Below are positions 32,870 through 41,889 of a stretch of 64,000 bases of DNA, one piece after another. Below the pieces are notes generated by a model. That model was not told the origin of the DNA, did no database searches, and saw nothing but the letters and a program-made list of their open reading frames with translations. Numbering within the stretch: position 1 is the stretch's first letter; each line of letters starts with the position of its first letter. The position numbers were made by a program, and so were the translations under genes. Source of the DNA: Tropicimonas aquimaris (GTDB taxonomy: Bacteria; Pseudomonadota; Alphaproteobacteria; Rhodobacterales; Rhodobacteraceae); contig NZ_JBHTJT010000008.1 of assembly GCF_042676185.1 (NCBI RefSeq), positions 124,001 through 188,000 of the forward strand, given 5' to 3'.

Positions 32870-34459
32870 GTGACGAAGATCAAGAACATCCTCTTCATCA
32901 TGGCCGACCAGCTCCGGTGGGACTACCTGAGCTGCTACGGGCACCCGCACCTGCACACGCCCAACATCGACAGGCTGGCGGAGCGGGGCGTGCGGTTCGA
33001 CCGCGCCTATGTGCAGTCGCCGGTCTGCGGTCCGTCGCGGGCCTCCTGCTACACGGGGCGCACGGTGTTCAGCCACGGCGCGACCTGGAACCGGGTGCCG
33101 CTGCCGATTGGAGAGCTGACGCTCGGCGATTATCTGCGGCCGCTCGGCGTAAGAACCGCCGTGGTCGGCAAGACCCACATGGTGCCGGACCGGGAGGGCA
33201 TGGCGCGGCTGGGCCTGAACGGCTCCACCGAGATCGGCATCCGGGTCAGCCAGCCGGGCTTTGATCCCTACGAGCGCGACGACGGCCTGCACCCGACGCC
33301 GATGCTGCGCAACAAGGGCGGCACGCTGCATTACAACGACTGGCTGCGGCAGCAGGGCTACGAGGGCGAGAACCCGTGGAACGATTATGCCAACGCGGCC
33401 GAAGGGCCCGATGGCGCGCTTCTGTCCGGCTGGCACCTGAAGAATTCGAACCTGCCGGCGCGGGTGCAGGAAGAGCACTCGGAAACCGCCTACATGACGA
33501 TGCGGGCGCGCGAGTTCATCGAGGAGACGGGCGATCGGCCCTGGCTCTGCCATCTGAGCTACATCAAGCCGCACTGGCCCTACATGGCGCCGGCGCCCTA
33601 CCACGACATGTTCGGCCCGGAGACCTGGCTGCCGGCGGTCCGCAGCGAGCCGGAGCGCGAGAACCCGAATCCGGTCTACGGCGCGTTCATGGGCATGGAG
33701 GTCAGCGAGACCTTCTCCATGCAGGGGGTGCGGGAAACCGTGCTTCCCGCCTACATGGGGCTGATCAAGCAGATCGACGACCACCTCGGGCGGCTGTTTT
33801 CCTGGCTGGAAGAGACCGGCAAGGACAAGGACACCATGATCGTGTTCACCTCCGATCACGGCGATTACCTGGGCGACCACTGGATGGGCGAGAAGGAACT
33901 GTTCCACGAGGTCTCCGTCCGGGTTCCGCTGATCATCTACGATCCGCGCCCCGAGGCCGATGCCACGAGGGGCACGGTCTGCGATGCGCTGGTCGAGGCA
34001 ATCGACCTTGTGCCGACCTTCCTCGAGGCGACCGGCGCGCCGATTGCCAGTCACCGTCTCGAAGGGCGCTCCCTGCAGCCGTTGCTGCACGGCTGCACCC
34101 CGGAGGACTGGCGCGACGCGGTGTTCTCCGAGATCGACTATGCCTTCTACGCAGCCCGCGAGGCGCTCGATGTCGACGTGTCCGAGGCGCGCGGCTACAT
34201 GCTTCGGACGGCTCGCTGGAAGTACATCCATTTCAAGGGATTCCCACCGCAGCTCTTCGACCTGCGCCACGACCCGGACGAGTTCGAGGATCTGGGCCGC
34301 AATCCAGATTACGAGATGGTCCGTCAGGAGATGCACAGCCGCCTGCTGGACAGGCTCACCAGCCGCAAGAACCGTGTCACGATGACGGACGAGGGCGTGC
34401 GCGCGCTGCGGCGGGACGAGGACAGCTCGGGCATCCTGATCGGCAAATGGGCGCCATGA
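32870..34459 (+). CDS. sulfatase family hydrolase
   Basis: A 529-residue member of the alkaline phosphatase/sulfatase superfamily, starting at GTG 32870. The modification motif CGPSR at residues 53-57 fits the CxPSR consensus in which Cys becomes formylglycine. The first metal site is MADQLRWD at residues 11-18 and the second FTSDHGDYLGDHWMGEKELFHE. No signal peptide is seen, so it should act in the cytoplasm after TRAP import. Sulfate ester or phosphonate monoester hydrolysis are both possible for this branch. The following SulP and SLC13 anion transporter genes favour sulfate. The formylglycine-generating enzyme is not in the window. Confidence 0.85.
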   Translation: MTKIKNILFIMADQLRWDYLSCYGHPHLHTPNIDRLAERGVRFDRAYVQSPVCGPSRASCYTGRTVFSHGATWNRVPLPIGELTLGDYLRPLGVRTAVVGKTHMVPDREGMARLGLNGSTEIGIRVSQPGFDPYERDDGLHPTPMLRNKGGTLHYNDWLRQQGYEGENPWNDYANAAEGPDGALLSGWHLKNSNLPARVQEEHSETAYMTMRAREFIEETGDRPWLCHLSYIKPHWPYMAPAPYHDMFGPETWLPAVRSEPERENPNPVYGAFMGMEVSETFSMQGVRETVLPAYMGLIKQIDDHLGRLFSWLEETGKDKDTMIVFTSDHGDYLGDHWMGEKELFHEVSVRVPLIIYDPRPEADATRGTVCDALVEAIDLVPTFLEATGAPIASHRLEGRSLQPLLHGCTPEDWRDAVFSEIDYAFYAAREALDVDVSEARGYMLRTARWKYIHFKGFPPQLFDLRHDPDEFEDLGRNPDYEMVRQEMHSRLLDRLTSRKNRVTMTDEGVRALRRDEDSSGILIGKWAP

Positions 34460-34466
34460 GCCCGTC

Positions 34467-36256
34467 GTGACCGACCGGATCGACAAACTCGCCAGCCGTG
34501 TTGCCGGGTTCGAGTGGTTGGCGCTGGTCAAGCGAACCAGCCTGCGGACGGACGCTTTCGCCGGACTGACCGGCGCCGCGGTGGTCCTGCCGCAGGCGGT
34601 GGCCTTTGCCGCCATCGCGGGCCTGCCCCCGGAATACGGGCTCTACACGGCGATGGTGACACCCGTGGTCGCGGCCCTCAGCGGGTCGTCGCTCGTCATG
34701 GTCTCCGGTCCGACGACCGCGATCTCCGCCGTGGTCCTGTCGGCGCTGGCGGGCCGGATGGAGCCGGGGTCAGCGGAATTCATCGAGGCCGCGATCCTGC
34801 TCGCGTTCCTTGTCGGCCTGTTGCAGACGGCCTTCGCGCTGGTCCGCGTCGGGCGGCTGGCGGGGTTCGTGTCGCATTCGGTGATGACGGGGTTCACGGC
34901 CGCAGCGGCGCTGCTGATCGCGGTCAGCCAGCTCGGCCCGGCGCTTGGACTGGAAGGCGGCGGGGCAGGGGGCATCGGCGAACGCCTCGCCTCGGTCGCA
35001 GGCCGCCTGCCGGCCTATGACCCGGCGGCCCTGGTCTGCGCCGGTCTGACCTTCGCGACCGTCCTGCTGTGCCGCAGGTTCCTTCCCCGCTGGCCCGGTT
35101 TCCTGATCGCGATTGCGGTCGGCACCATCGCCGCAGCCTTGATGGGCGACATGGCCGGCCAGCTCGCCTTCGTCGGGGAGCTTCCGGCTGCATACCGGGC
35201 TTCCGGCTGCCGGATTTCGGCGTCGGCAACATGGCGGAGCTGCTGGAGAGCGCCTTCGCCATCGCGCTGATCGGCCTGCTGGAGGCGATCGCGATCGGCC
35301 GCAGCCTGTAGCACCGGACCCGCACCGATTTCTCCGCCAACCGGGAGGTCCTCGGACAGGGGCTCTCCAACATCGCGGGCGGCATGTTCCAGTGCTACCC
35401 GGCATCCGGCTCCTTCACGCGTTCCAGCGTGAACCTCGAGGCCGGCGCGAGCACCCCGTTCGCGGCTGTCTTCGCAGCTATCTTCCTCGTCCTTCTGGTA
35501 GTCCTGTTTCGCCCGGTGATCGAGCATGTGCCGATTGCCTCGGTCGCCGGGCTGATCCTCTACGTTGCGTGGAAACTGCTGGACTTCGCGGAGTTCAATC
35601 GCCTGATCCAGACCAGCCGCCGCGAAACGATCATCGCCGGGCTGACCTTACTGACCGGTTTGTTCATGGACCTGGAGTTCGCGATCTACATCGGGACCTT
35701 CGCGTCGCTGGCCGTGTTCCTCAACAAGAGCGCCAACCCCGATCTCGCGATCGGCGCGCCGGATCCGGGCGCGGAGCACCGCAAGATCCGCAATGCTCAG
35801 TTGTTCGAACTCGAGGAATGCCCGGCAATTGTCATCGCCCGGCTGGACGGGCCGCTCTTCTTCGGGTCGGTGGACTCGCTTAACGGGAAGTTGCGCGCGC
35901 TGGCGCGGCGGCGTCCCGAGCAGACCAACCTCGTTCTCATCCTCCACGGCGTGGGCGACGTGGACCTCGCCGGCGTGGAATTACTGGAAATGGAGGCAGA
36001 GAGGCGCAGGGCCGTTGGCGGGGATGTCTTCGTCGGCGTCCATTATCCGCCGCTGGCGAAGCGACTCGAGCAATTGGGACTGGTGGAAATGCTCGGGCGC
36101 GACCGGATCTTCGATGGCAAGGGCGCCGCAATTGCCGCCGCGGTGAGCCATGTTCCCCTGTCCAGATGCGAGGTCTGCACGGCGCGCGTGTTTTCCGAAT
36201 GCGCCGCGCGCCCGCAGCCGCCGGAGTTGGACGACAGCCCGGCCCTCGTGGCATGA
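34467..36256 (+). pseudogene. SulP family anion (sulfate) transporter broken by a frameshift and an amber codon
   Basis: The GTG at 34467 opens a SulP permease (AGLTGAAVVLPQAVAFAAIAGLPPEYGLYTAMVTP). Around 35191 the frame is lost: GELPAA continues in another frame as IPGFRLPDFGVGNMAELLESA, explained by one missing base. In that frame a TAG at 35309-35311 interrupts AIGRSL*HRTRTDFSANREVLGQGLSN; CAG to TAG would explain it. The frame then runs on through CYPASGSFTRSSVNLEAGA to a STAS domain (VIARLDGPLFFGSVDSL...) and a Cys-bearing tail. Restored length is about 596 residues, normal for SulP-STAS proteins. Two independent lesions suggest true decay or local sequence error. Confidence 0.88.
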
Positions 36257-36332
36257 GTTTTCGTGTCTCCGGAGTGGCTTATCAATGCCGCCCGGGATGG
36301 ACCGAACCGCGGCCCGCGGATAGATTGCCGAT

Positions 36333-38114
36333 ATGACGGCCGACCAGACACTCCTCTTCGCGCTGTTCGGCGCGGTCTTTGCGATGCTGCTCTGGGGGCG
36401 GCTGCGCTACGATATCGTTGCCTTTGCCGCGCTCATGGTGGCCGTCGTGCTCGACCTCGTTCCCGCCGACGCGGCCTTCGCCGGTTTCGGACATCCCGCG
36501 ACGCTCGTCGTCGCACTCGTGCTGGTGGTCTCGGCCGGGTTGGAGCGGTCGGGGGCGGTCTTTCTGATCACCCGGACGCTGGTGGATCCCGCCCGAAGCC
36601 TCGGGGCGCATATCGCCTTCATGGGAGGGATCGCCGCGGCGCTGTCTGCGTTCATGAACAATGTTGCCGCCCTGGCGCTGCTGATGCCCGTGGACATCCA
36701 GACGGCCCGCAAGGCGGGGCGGGCGGCGCGGCTCTCGCTGATGCCGCTGTCCTTCTGCACGATCCTCGGGGGCATGGTCACGCTGATCGGCACGCCCCCC
36801 AACATCATTATCGCCGGCATTCGCGAGGATCAGCTCGGCGAGAGCTTCACGATGTTCGATTTCGCGCCCGTGGGCGGGGTGGTGGCGCTGGCAGGGCTCT
36901 GCTTCGTCGCGTTGATCGGCTGGCGGCTGATCCCGAAAGCAGAAGGCGAGGGTGCCTTGTCAGAGACGCGCGAGCGGGTGAAGGACTACATCGCCGAACT
37001 CAAGGTCCCGGCTGGGTCGGAGCTGATCGGCAAGCGTCTGTTCGAGACCTACGAGGCGGCGGAAAAGAACGACGTCGCTGTGCTCGGTCTCGCACGGGAG
37101 GGCAAGCGGCTTTACGGGACGCAGCGCAACACGATCCTGCAGGCGGGCGACGCGCTCGTGCTGGAGGCCCGGCCCGAGGCACTGGACGAGTTCCGCGCAG
37201 CGACCGGTCTGAAGTTCCTCGACGGCGACGAGCAGGAGGTGACCGGCATTGCCGGGGAGGGCCTGTCGATCATGGAGGCGGTGGTGCCGGACCGGGCGCG
37301 GATCGTCGGCAAGTCGGCCCGGCAGGTGGGGCTTGCCCTGCATCAGCGCACCGTACTTCTAGGGATATCGCGCGGCGGGCAGCGGATCACGAGGGAAGTG
37401 CGCACGACCATCGTGCGGTCGGGCGACATCCTGCTGCTGCTGATGCCGGAGGGAAATGAGGAATCGGTGACGGACTGGCTCCGCGTTTTGCCGCTGGCCG
37501 ACCGCGGCCTCGTGGTCACGGACCAGCGCAAGGTCTGGACGGCGACCGGGATCTTCGCCCTGGCCGTGGCGGCCGCCTCGCTGGGGCTGATCTACCTGCC
37601 GGTGGCGCTCGGCATCGTCGTGATCGCTTACGTGCTGACCGGGGTTCTGCCGATCTCGGAACTCTACGACCGGATTGAATGGCCGGTGATCGTGCTGCTG
37701 GGGTCGATGATCCCGCTCGGTGCGGCGCTCGATGCCGCCGGGGGCACGGCGCTGATCGCCAATGCGCTAGTCGACCTGGGGGCGGGCTGGCCGGCCTGGG
37801 CGCTGCTGGCGCTGCTGATGGCCGTCACAATGACGCTTTCGGACGTGCTCAACAACACCGCCACAGCCGTGGTCGCCGCACCCGTGGCGATCCAGATGGC
37901 CCAAAGCCTCGGCGTCAGCCCCGATCCCTTCCTGATGGCGGTCGCGATCGCTGCGTCCTGCGCGTTTCTCACGCCGATCGGCCACAAGAACAACACGCTG
38001 ATCCTCGGGCCGGGCGGCTACGCCTTTGGCGATTACTGGCGCATGGGGTTGCCGCTGGAGATCCTCGTCGTGGTAATCGCGGTGCCGATGATTCTGCTGG
38101 TATGGCCGCTGTAG
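36333..38114 (+). CDS. SLC13/DASS family permease with two RCK_C (TrkA-C) domains
   Basis: A 593-residue anion:Na+ symporter family protein. Membrane blocks at about residues 1-195 and 400-593 flank two soluble TrkA-C modules (about 220-285 and 300-375; AVLGLAREGKRLYGTQRNTIL and TVLLGISRGGQRITREVRTTI). Conserved membrane motifs are MNNVAALALLMPV, GTPPNIIIAG, LNNTATAVVAAPVA and TPIGHKNNTLILGPGGY. This architecture is common in sulfate transporters such as SAC1-like and CysZ-independent systems. Downstream of a sulfatase and a broken SulP, it may now be the only sulfate-moving protein of the locus. Direction of transport unknown. Confidence 0.88.
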   Translation: MTADQTLLFALFGAVFAMLLWGRLRYDIVAFAALMVAVVLDLVPADAAFAGFGHPATLVVALVLVVSAGLERSGAVFLITRTLVDPARSLGAHIAFMGGIAAALSAFMNNVAALALLMPVDIQTARKAGRAARLSLMPLSFCTILGGMVTLIGTPPNIIIAGIREDQLGESFTMFDFAPVGGVVALAGLCFVALIGWRLIPKAEGEGALSETRERVKDYIAELKVPAGSELIGKRLFETYEAAEKNDVAVLGLAREGKRLYGTQRNTILQAGDALVLEARPEALDEFRAATGLKFLDGDEQEVTGIAGEGLSIMEAVVPDRARIVGKSARQVGLALHQRTVLLGISRGGQRITREVRTTIVRSGDILLLLMPEGNEESVTDWLRVLPLADRGLVVTDQRKVWTATGIFALAVAAASLGLIYLPVALGIVVIAYVLTGVLPISELYDRIEWPVIVLLGSMIPLGAALDAAGGTALIANALVDLGAGWPAWALLALLMAVTMTLSDVLNNTATAVVAAPVAIQMAQSLGVSPDPFLMAVAIAASCAFLTPIGHKNNTLILGPGGYAFGDYWRMGLPLEILVVVIAVPMILLVWPL

Positions 38115-38243
38115 CCCTCCGTCTCAATTGAGCAGCGCGCGGTGGGCGTGCCGTGTTCCAGAGCGGTGTCGAGAGGTTGCCGCGCAACGCATCCGCGCCC
38201 GTTTGGTTCCCGAAATTATTAGAGAATTTTGCAGCCCCCCAAA

Positions 38244-38268
38244 GGAACTCACCGGGGGCGTCGTCGTT
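38244..38268 (+). promoter_or_regulatory. GGAAC-N16-CGTT, candidate EcfG-type stress promoter
   Basis: A perfect match to the alphaproteobacterial general stress sigma factor consensus: GGAAC at 38244-38248 and CGTT at 38265-38268, 16 nt apart. It lies 62 nt before the PRC-barrel gene at 38331. The same arrangement precedes the other PRC-barrel gene at 40900. Confidence 0.6.
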
Positions 38269-38330
38269 GTTCGGACAGATGCAAACGGCACCGATGCGCC
38301 GCTTGCGAAGCATGTGAAAGGAGACATTCG

Positions 38331-39293
38331 ATGACCCGCTTTTTCACTACGACCGCGACCGTCCTTCTGCTGACCCTGCCGGCCTATTCCCAGGCGCAGA
38401 CCACGGTCGGTGAAACCGGCGAGGCGAGCCAGCCCGCCGACACGATGAACCAGACCCCCGTGCTTGACGGTCAGGCTGCGCAGTCCGGCGACATGATGTC
38501 CGAAGAGCCGTCCACGCTTGCCGGTGACATGTCGATCCCGGCGTCGGACCTGATCGGCCACAGCGTCTACATCCGCTCCGATGCCGAAGTCGGCGCCGAT
38601 ATCGCCACGAGCCTCGAGGATGTCCCGGCCGAGTGGGAGCAGATCGGCGAGGTTGGCGACGTGATCCTGTCGCCCGAGGGCGAGATCGACTCGGTTGCGC
38701 TGGATGTCGGCGGTTTCCTCGGTATGGGCGAGAAGAACGTCCAGACCGGGATGGACTCGCTGGAGTTCGTGAAGGAAGCCGACAGCGAGGACTCGTTCTT
38801 CGTCGTTTACACCGGCGACCGTTCCAAGCTGGAGATGGAGCGCGACTACGACGAGACCGTTCTGGAAGAGAGCGGCTACAGCTCCTGGACCGCGCAGCGC
38901 GAGACCGCGCTGATTGCGAGCGACACCGGCGAGATGTACGAGCCCGAACAGGCCGAAGCCGCAACTGACGAAAGTGCCATATCCGATGACGCGGATCCGA
39001 TGATGGCTGATGCTGCGGATTCCCCGCTGACCTCGGAGGAACTGCAGGGCATGCCGGTGATCGGCATTGATGGTGAGCGCATCGGCGAAGTTTCCGAAAT
39101 CGTTCTGGCCGAAGACGGCAAAATCGAGAACCTGATCGTCGAAGTCGGTGGTTTCCTTGGAATTGGCGAAAAGCCGGTCGCGATCCCGTTCGCCGAAATC
39201 CAGGTCGAGGAAAATGACGGTCTGGCAGATCAGGTCGTGCGGATCAACAGCACCGAGGAAGAACTCGAGTCCATGGACGTCTGGGAGAGCTGA
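38331..39293 (+). CDS. exported protein with two PRC-barrel domains
   Basis: A 320-residue protein with a signal peptide at residues 1-22 (MTRFFTTTATVLLLTLPAYSQA). Two PRC-barrel-like modules are visible, about residues 60-150 (IGEVGDVILSPEGEIDSVALDVGGFLGMGEKNV) and 240-305 (IGEVSEIVLAEDGKIENLIVEVGGFLGIGEKPV), joined by an acidic linker. Proteins of this kind are widespread in alphaproteobacteria and often stress-induced. The ATG at 38331 follows AAAGGAG; an in-frame ATG at 38229 precedes the likely promoter. Function unknown, probably periplasmic. Confidence 0.85.
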   Translation: MTRFFTTTATVLLLTLPAYSQAQTTVGETGEASQPADTMNQTPVLDGQAAQSGDMMSEEPSTLAGDMSIPASDLIGHSVYIRSDAEVGADIATSLEDVPAEWEQIGEVGDVILSPEGEIDSVALDVGGFLGMGEKNVQTGMDSLEFVKEADSEDSFFVVYTGDRSKLEMERDYDETVLEESGYSSWTAQRETALIASDTGEMYEPEQAEAATDESAISDDADPMMADAADSPLTSEELQGMPVIGIDGERIGEVSEIVLAEDGKIENLIVEVGGFLGIGEKPVAIPFAEIQVEENDGLADQVVRINSTEEELESMDVWES

Positions 39294-39463
39294 TCCCCAG
39301 ACGCTCCGCGAAACCGCGCCTTGCTCCGTGGCGCAGCCGGTCCGGCGGTGGAATGCCGCCGGACTTTTGCCTCGCTATTCGCCCCGGAGTGGTCGGGGCC
39401 GGGAATTGGCCATTGAGCCACCAAGGCAAATCTCACCCAGATTCATTCCGGCAGGAGGATGCA

Positions 39464-39757
39464 ATGCAGCTCAATTCGAACTTCGGAACGCAGGCAGAGA
39501 CGGGCAAGCGGGCACTAAGCGCAGCTCCCAAGGTGATTCACGTCTATTCAGACAGCCGGGCCGTCGTCGACTTCGATTCCGCGTCGGAGCGGGAGGGACG
39601 GCGGCAAAGAGGCCGCATCCGTCTGCCGCTGGACGCCGAGAGCGTCGGGCCGAGCGCTCCTGATCAACGCGCCGTCAATGCATTGGACGAGACGTCCTTT
39701 CGCGACGCTTCCGGCGCCGGTGTGGCTGATGTCACGTCGGGCCGGAGCCCGACCTAG
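39464..39757 (+). CDS. hypothetical protein
   Basis: A possible 97-residue protein starting MQLNSNFGTQAETGKRALS at 39464, 5 nt after a GCAGGAGGA site. It is hydrophilic, has no signal peptide, membrane segment or recognised domain. Support is the ribosome-binding site and the position inside a stress-type island; codon use is only moderately convincing. Confidence 0.4.
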   Translation: MQLNSNFGTQAETGKRALSAAPKVIHVYSDSRAVVDFDSASEREGRRQRGRIRLPLDAESVGPSAPDQRAVNALDETSFRDASGAGVADVTSGRSPT

Positions 39758-39826
39758 ATGGCGGCTTTTCTGGCGGTCGGGGCCACGCTTCTGGCCGGGC
39801 TGATCTTTATCGCTGTCACCTCATGA
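39758..39826 (+). CDS. possible 22-residue single-membrane-segment small protein
   Basis: An ATG directly after the TAG of the preceding frame opens MAAFLAVGATLLAGLIFIAVTS and a TGA. Nearly the whole peptide is one hydrophobic helix. The zero-gap junction would allow coupled translation. Small membrane proteins of this size are common in stress loci, but without comparison this remains tentative. Confidence 0.3.
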   Translation: MAAFLAVGATLLAGLIFIAVTS

Positions 39827-39881
39827 ACCTGGGCGGCCGCTGCGCGTCGCGCAATCGGCCGGGATTGACGGGAGACTTTCA

Positions 39882-40493
39882 ATGCAAGGCTGCATTACAG
39901 GGAATGAAACCGATGCGGAGCGCCCGGTGCGCAGCATCGTGGAAAAGCTCTCCGACTTCGCGGACGAAGAGTGCGTTTCGATAGGCGACATTGCGGACGC
40001 CTTTGGCGCACAATCCTTTCTGCCGATGGTGATGATCCCGGCCATCCTCGTCGTGACCCCGTTGAGCGGTATCCCCCTGTTCTCCTCAGCCTGCGGGCTG
40101 ACCATCGCGATTGTCGCCGCTCAAATGTTGTTCGGACGCAACCACCTCTGGCTTCCCGGGTTTCTGATGAGGCGGGAGATCAACGGCGAGAAGGCCCAGG
40201 GCGCGATGAAGTGGGTGCACCGAATGGCCGACTGGCTGGACAGTCACTCCCGCAAGCGTCTTTCCCCGCTGACGCGTTGGCCGATGCGCAAATGGATTCA
40301 GGCACTCTGCCTTGTCTGTGGTCTTTGCATGCCCCTCCTTGAAGTGGTGCCCTTCTCCTCCTCCATTCTCGGCGCGGCGGTATTGCTGCTCTCGACATCC
40401 CTGATGACCCGCGACGGGCTCTTCGCCTTGCTGGGGATCGTCGCGATGGGAGGCGCGCTCGTACTGCCGCTGACGGCCTTAGGAATGTTCTGA
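39882..40493 (+). CDS. ExoD family membrane protein
   Basis: A 203-residue protein of the exopolysaccharide synthesis ExoD family. The conserved region is VRSIVEKLSDFADEECVSIGDIADAFGAQSFLPMVMIPAILVVTPLSGIPLFSSACG, followed by membrane segments near 75-95, 145-180 and 180-203. ExoD was linked to exopolysaccharide production and alkaline tolerance in rhizobia; the biochemical role is unclear. It lies between the PRC-barrel genes and converges on a hypothetical gene 5 nt away. Confidence 0.85.
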   Translation: MQGCITGNETDAERPVRSIVEKLSDFADEECVSIGDIADAFGAQSFLPMVMIPAILVVTPLSGIPLFSSACGLTIAIVAAQMLFGRNHLWLPGFLMRREINGEKAQGAMKWVHRMADWLDSHSRKRLSPLTRWPMRKWIQALCLVCGLCMPLLEVVPFSSSILGAAVLLLSTSLMTRDGLFALLGIVAMGGALVLPLTALGMF

Positions 40494-40498
40494 GCGTT

Positions 40499-40804
40499 TC
40501 AGCGCGCTCCGGACTGGAGGGCAATATCGAGAAGGTTCCGGAAGGCGCGTTCTTCGTCCGCCTTGGCTTGGCGGATCGCAAAGGCTGTCGCGTCCACCGC
40601 GTCCTCGGCCGACGCGCCGGGATCTTCCTGGCCGTCCTGCACCATGGTGTCGAACGCGGCCAGAAGATCCGCCCCCGTATCTCCGGCAGCGAGCCGGCAG
40701 AGGACATGACGCAGGGCAATGAGCCGGCCTTCGAGCAGGGGATCCGAGACTTCGGACTTGGCGGGCCTCCAGGGTGTCGGGAACGTCAGGAGGCAGTCTG
40801 ACAC
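40499..40804 (-). CDS. hypothetical protein
   Basis: A 101-residue protein beginning MSDCLLTFPTPWRPAKSEV. The C-terminal part is helical (LLEGRLIALRHVLCRLAAGD ... EERAFRNLLDIALQSG) with coding-like composition. No domain is recognised. It converges tail-to-tail on the ExoD gene and its 5' end lies near the stress-type promoter of the PRC-barrel gene at 40900, on the other strand. Confidence 0.55.
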   Translation of the reverse strand: MSDCLLTFPTPWRPAKSEVSDPLLEGRLIALRHVLCRLAAGDTGADLLAAFDTMVQDGQEDPGASAEDAVDATAFAIRQAKADEERAFRNLLDIALQSGAR

Positions 40805-40836
40805 GGGCGGAGGCCGCTGTTCAATGGCAGGCGGCA

Positions 40837-40861
40837 GGAACCAATGGGTCTCGTCAGCGTT
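40837..40861 (+). promoter_or_regulatory. second GGAAC-N16-CGTT, candidate EcfG-type stress promoter
   Basis: GGAAC at 40837-40841 and CGTT at 40858-40861 with a 16-nt spacer, 38 nt before the ATG of the PRC-barrel gene at 40900. It matches the site at 38244 in both boxes and spacing. Confidence 0.6.
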
Positions 40862-40899
40862 GTCCGATTGCCTGAAAACACCTGCGAAGGGAGGTTCGG

Positions 40900-41601
40900 A
40901 TGCTTAAGTCCCTGAGAAACCTGCATGGCGGCCCACTTTACGTCGGAGATCGGGACGGCACGTTCAGTGATGCGTTCTTTCGGATCGAGGATGGCGGTCT
41001 GACCCACATTCTCGTCGATATCGGCGGGTGGATAAGCTCCGACAGGGTGCTCGTTTCCAGCGAATTTCTTTCTCCGCCGGAGGACGTCCAGGCCGACGCT
41101 GGGTGGAGGGTTGCTCTCGACGAGCAAGCACTCGACGCCGCTCCGCGATGGGGCGAGTCCGATGGGGGCGGGGGTATCGACCTGCTGAAATGGCCGCCTG
41201 TGATCGTTGGCCCCTTCGGCAGCACAGTGTCGCCGATCCTGATGTACGAGCAGGTCCGCGCATTGCAGGAGCGGGCAGAGACAGCCCCGGCGCCGGCAGC
41301 GGCCAGGCCGCAGATGTCTCGAAACCTGCAACGTGTCAGCGCCTGGTTCGGCCTTCCCGCGTTCGACGCATCCGGGGAACTGGGCAAGGTGCATGATCTC
41401 GACTTCGATCCGGATAGCCGCCGAATTGTCGCCGTCGTGCTGGAGGCAGACGGAGCGCTTCCAACCCGTGGTCGGGAAATCCCCTATGGCGCCTTGCGGC
41501 ACCTTGGTGGGGAGGGCACCCATCTTGTCTTTCAGGATCTCGGGGGGCGCGCTGCCGATCCAGCGGGGACCGGCGAGAGCAGGCCGGGCCGAAGGGCATA
41601 G
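40900..41601 (+). CDS. PRC-barrel domain protein (cytoplasmic type)
   Basis: A 233-residue protein without a signal peptide. The N-terminal half (LHGGPLYVGDRDGTFSDAFFRIEDGGLTHILVDIGGW) and the C-terminal half (VSAWFGLPAFDASGELGKVHDLDFDPDSRRIVAVVLEADG) each resemble a PRC-barrel module. AAGGGAGG precedes the ATG. Related soluble two-module proteins occur in stress regulons of alphaproteobacteria. Function unknown. Confidence 0.78.
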   Translation: MLKSLRNLHGGPLYVGDRDGTFSDAFFRIEDGGLTHILVDIGGWISSDRVLVSSEFLSPPEDVQADAGWRVALDEQALDAAPRWGESDGGGGIDLLKWPPVIVGPFGSTVSPILMYEQVRALQERAETAPAPAAARPQMSRNLQRVSAWFGLPAFDASGELGKVHDLDFDPDSRRIVAVVLEADGALPTRGREIPYGALRHLGGEGTHLVFQDLGGRAADPAGTGESRPGRRA

Positions 41602-41705
41602 TGGCAAGAGCGCCTTCTAGAGTGTCCACGCGGCGCGGTCTCACCATGACTCACGGACCATGTGTTCCGCCATCGCCTCATCATTCCACGATTTTTCCGC
41701 GGGAG

Positions 41706-41735
41706 AGACTCGCCGCGCCTCGGGGTGGCGAGTCT
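41706..41735 (+). terminator. 9-bp-stem hairpin, possible terminator of the PRC-barrel gene
   Basis: AGACTCGCC and GGCGAGTCT pair perfectly around a 12-nt loop. It lies 105 nt after the PRC-barrel stop and has no T-run, so termination would be weak or Rho-assisted. Confidence 0.35.
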
Positions 41736-41889
41736 TCAACGGGAACTATTGTTGCGCGTGCTGCCCTTCCGGTTCTCCAAAGTGTCGCCGCGAAACAAAT
41801 GCAATGCTGCAGGGCAGAATTCGAAAGGTGGTGACCCGGCGGATTCCATGCGTGGCGCGCATTGCCGACCTGATCCATTTTGCAACGTA

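Noticed and set aside
32870..34459. Assigning the sulfatase-family gene specifically as choline-sulfatase
   Set aside because: No betaine synthesis genes are adjacent and no choline-specific C-terminal sequence was recognised; only the superfamily can be supported.
14708..35311. Amber codons in dctQ and sulP as evidence of UAG recoding (pyrrolysine or suppressor)
   Set aside because: sulP also has a frameshift, the original residues appear to differ (Trp and Gln), and no recoding element is seen. Mutation or sequence error is simpler.
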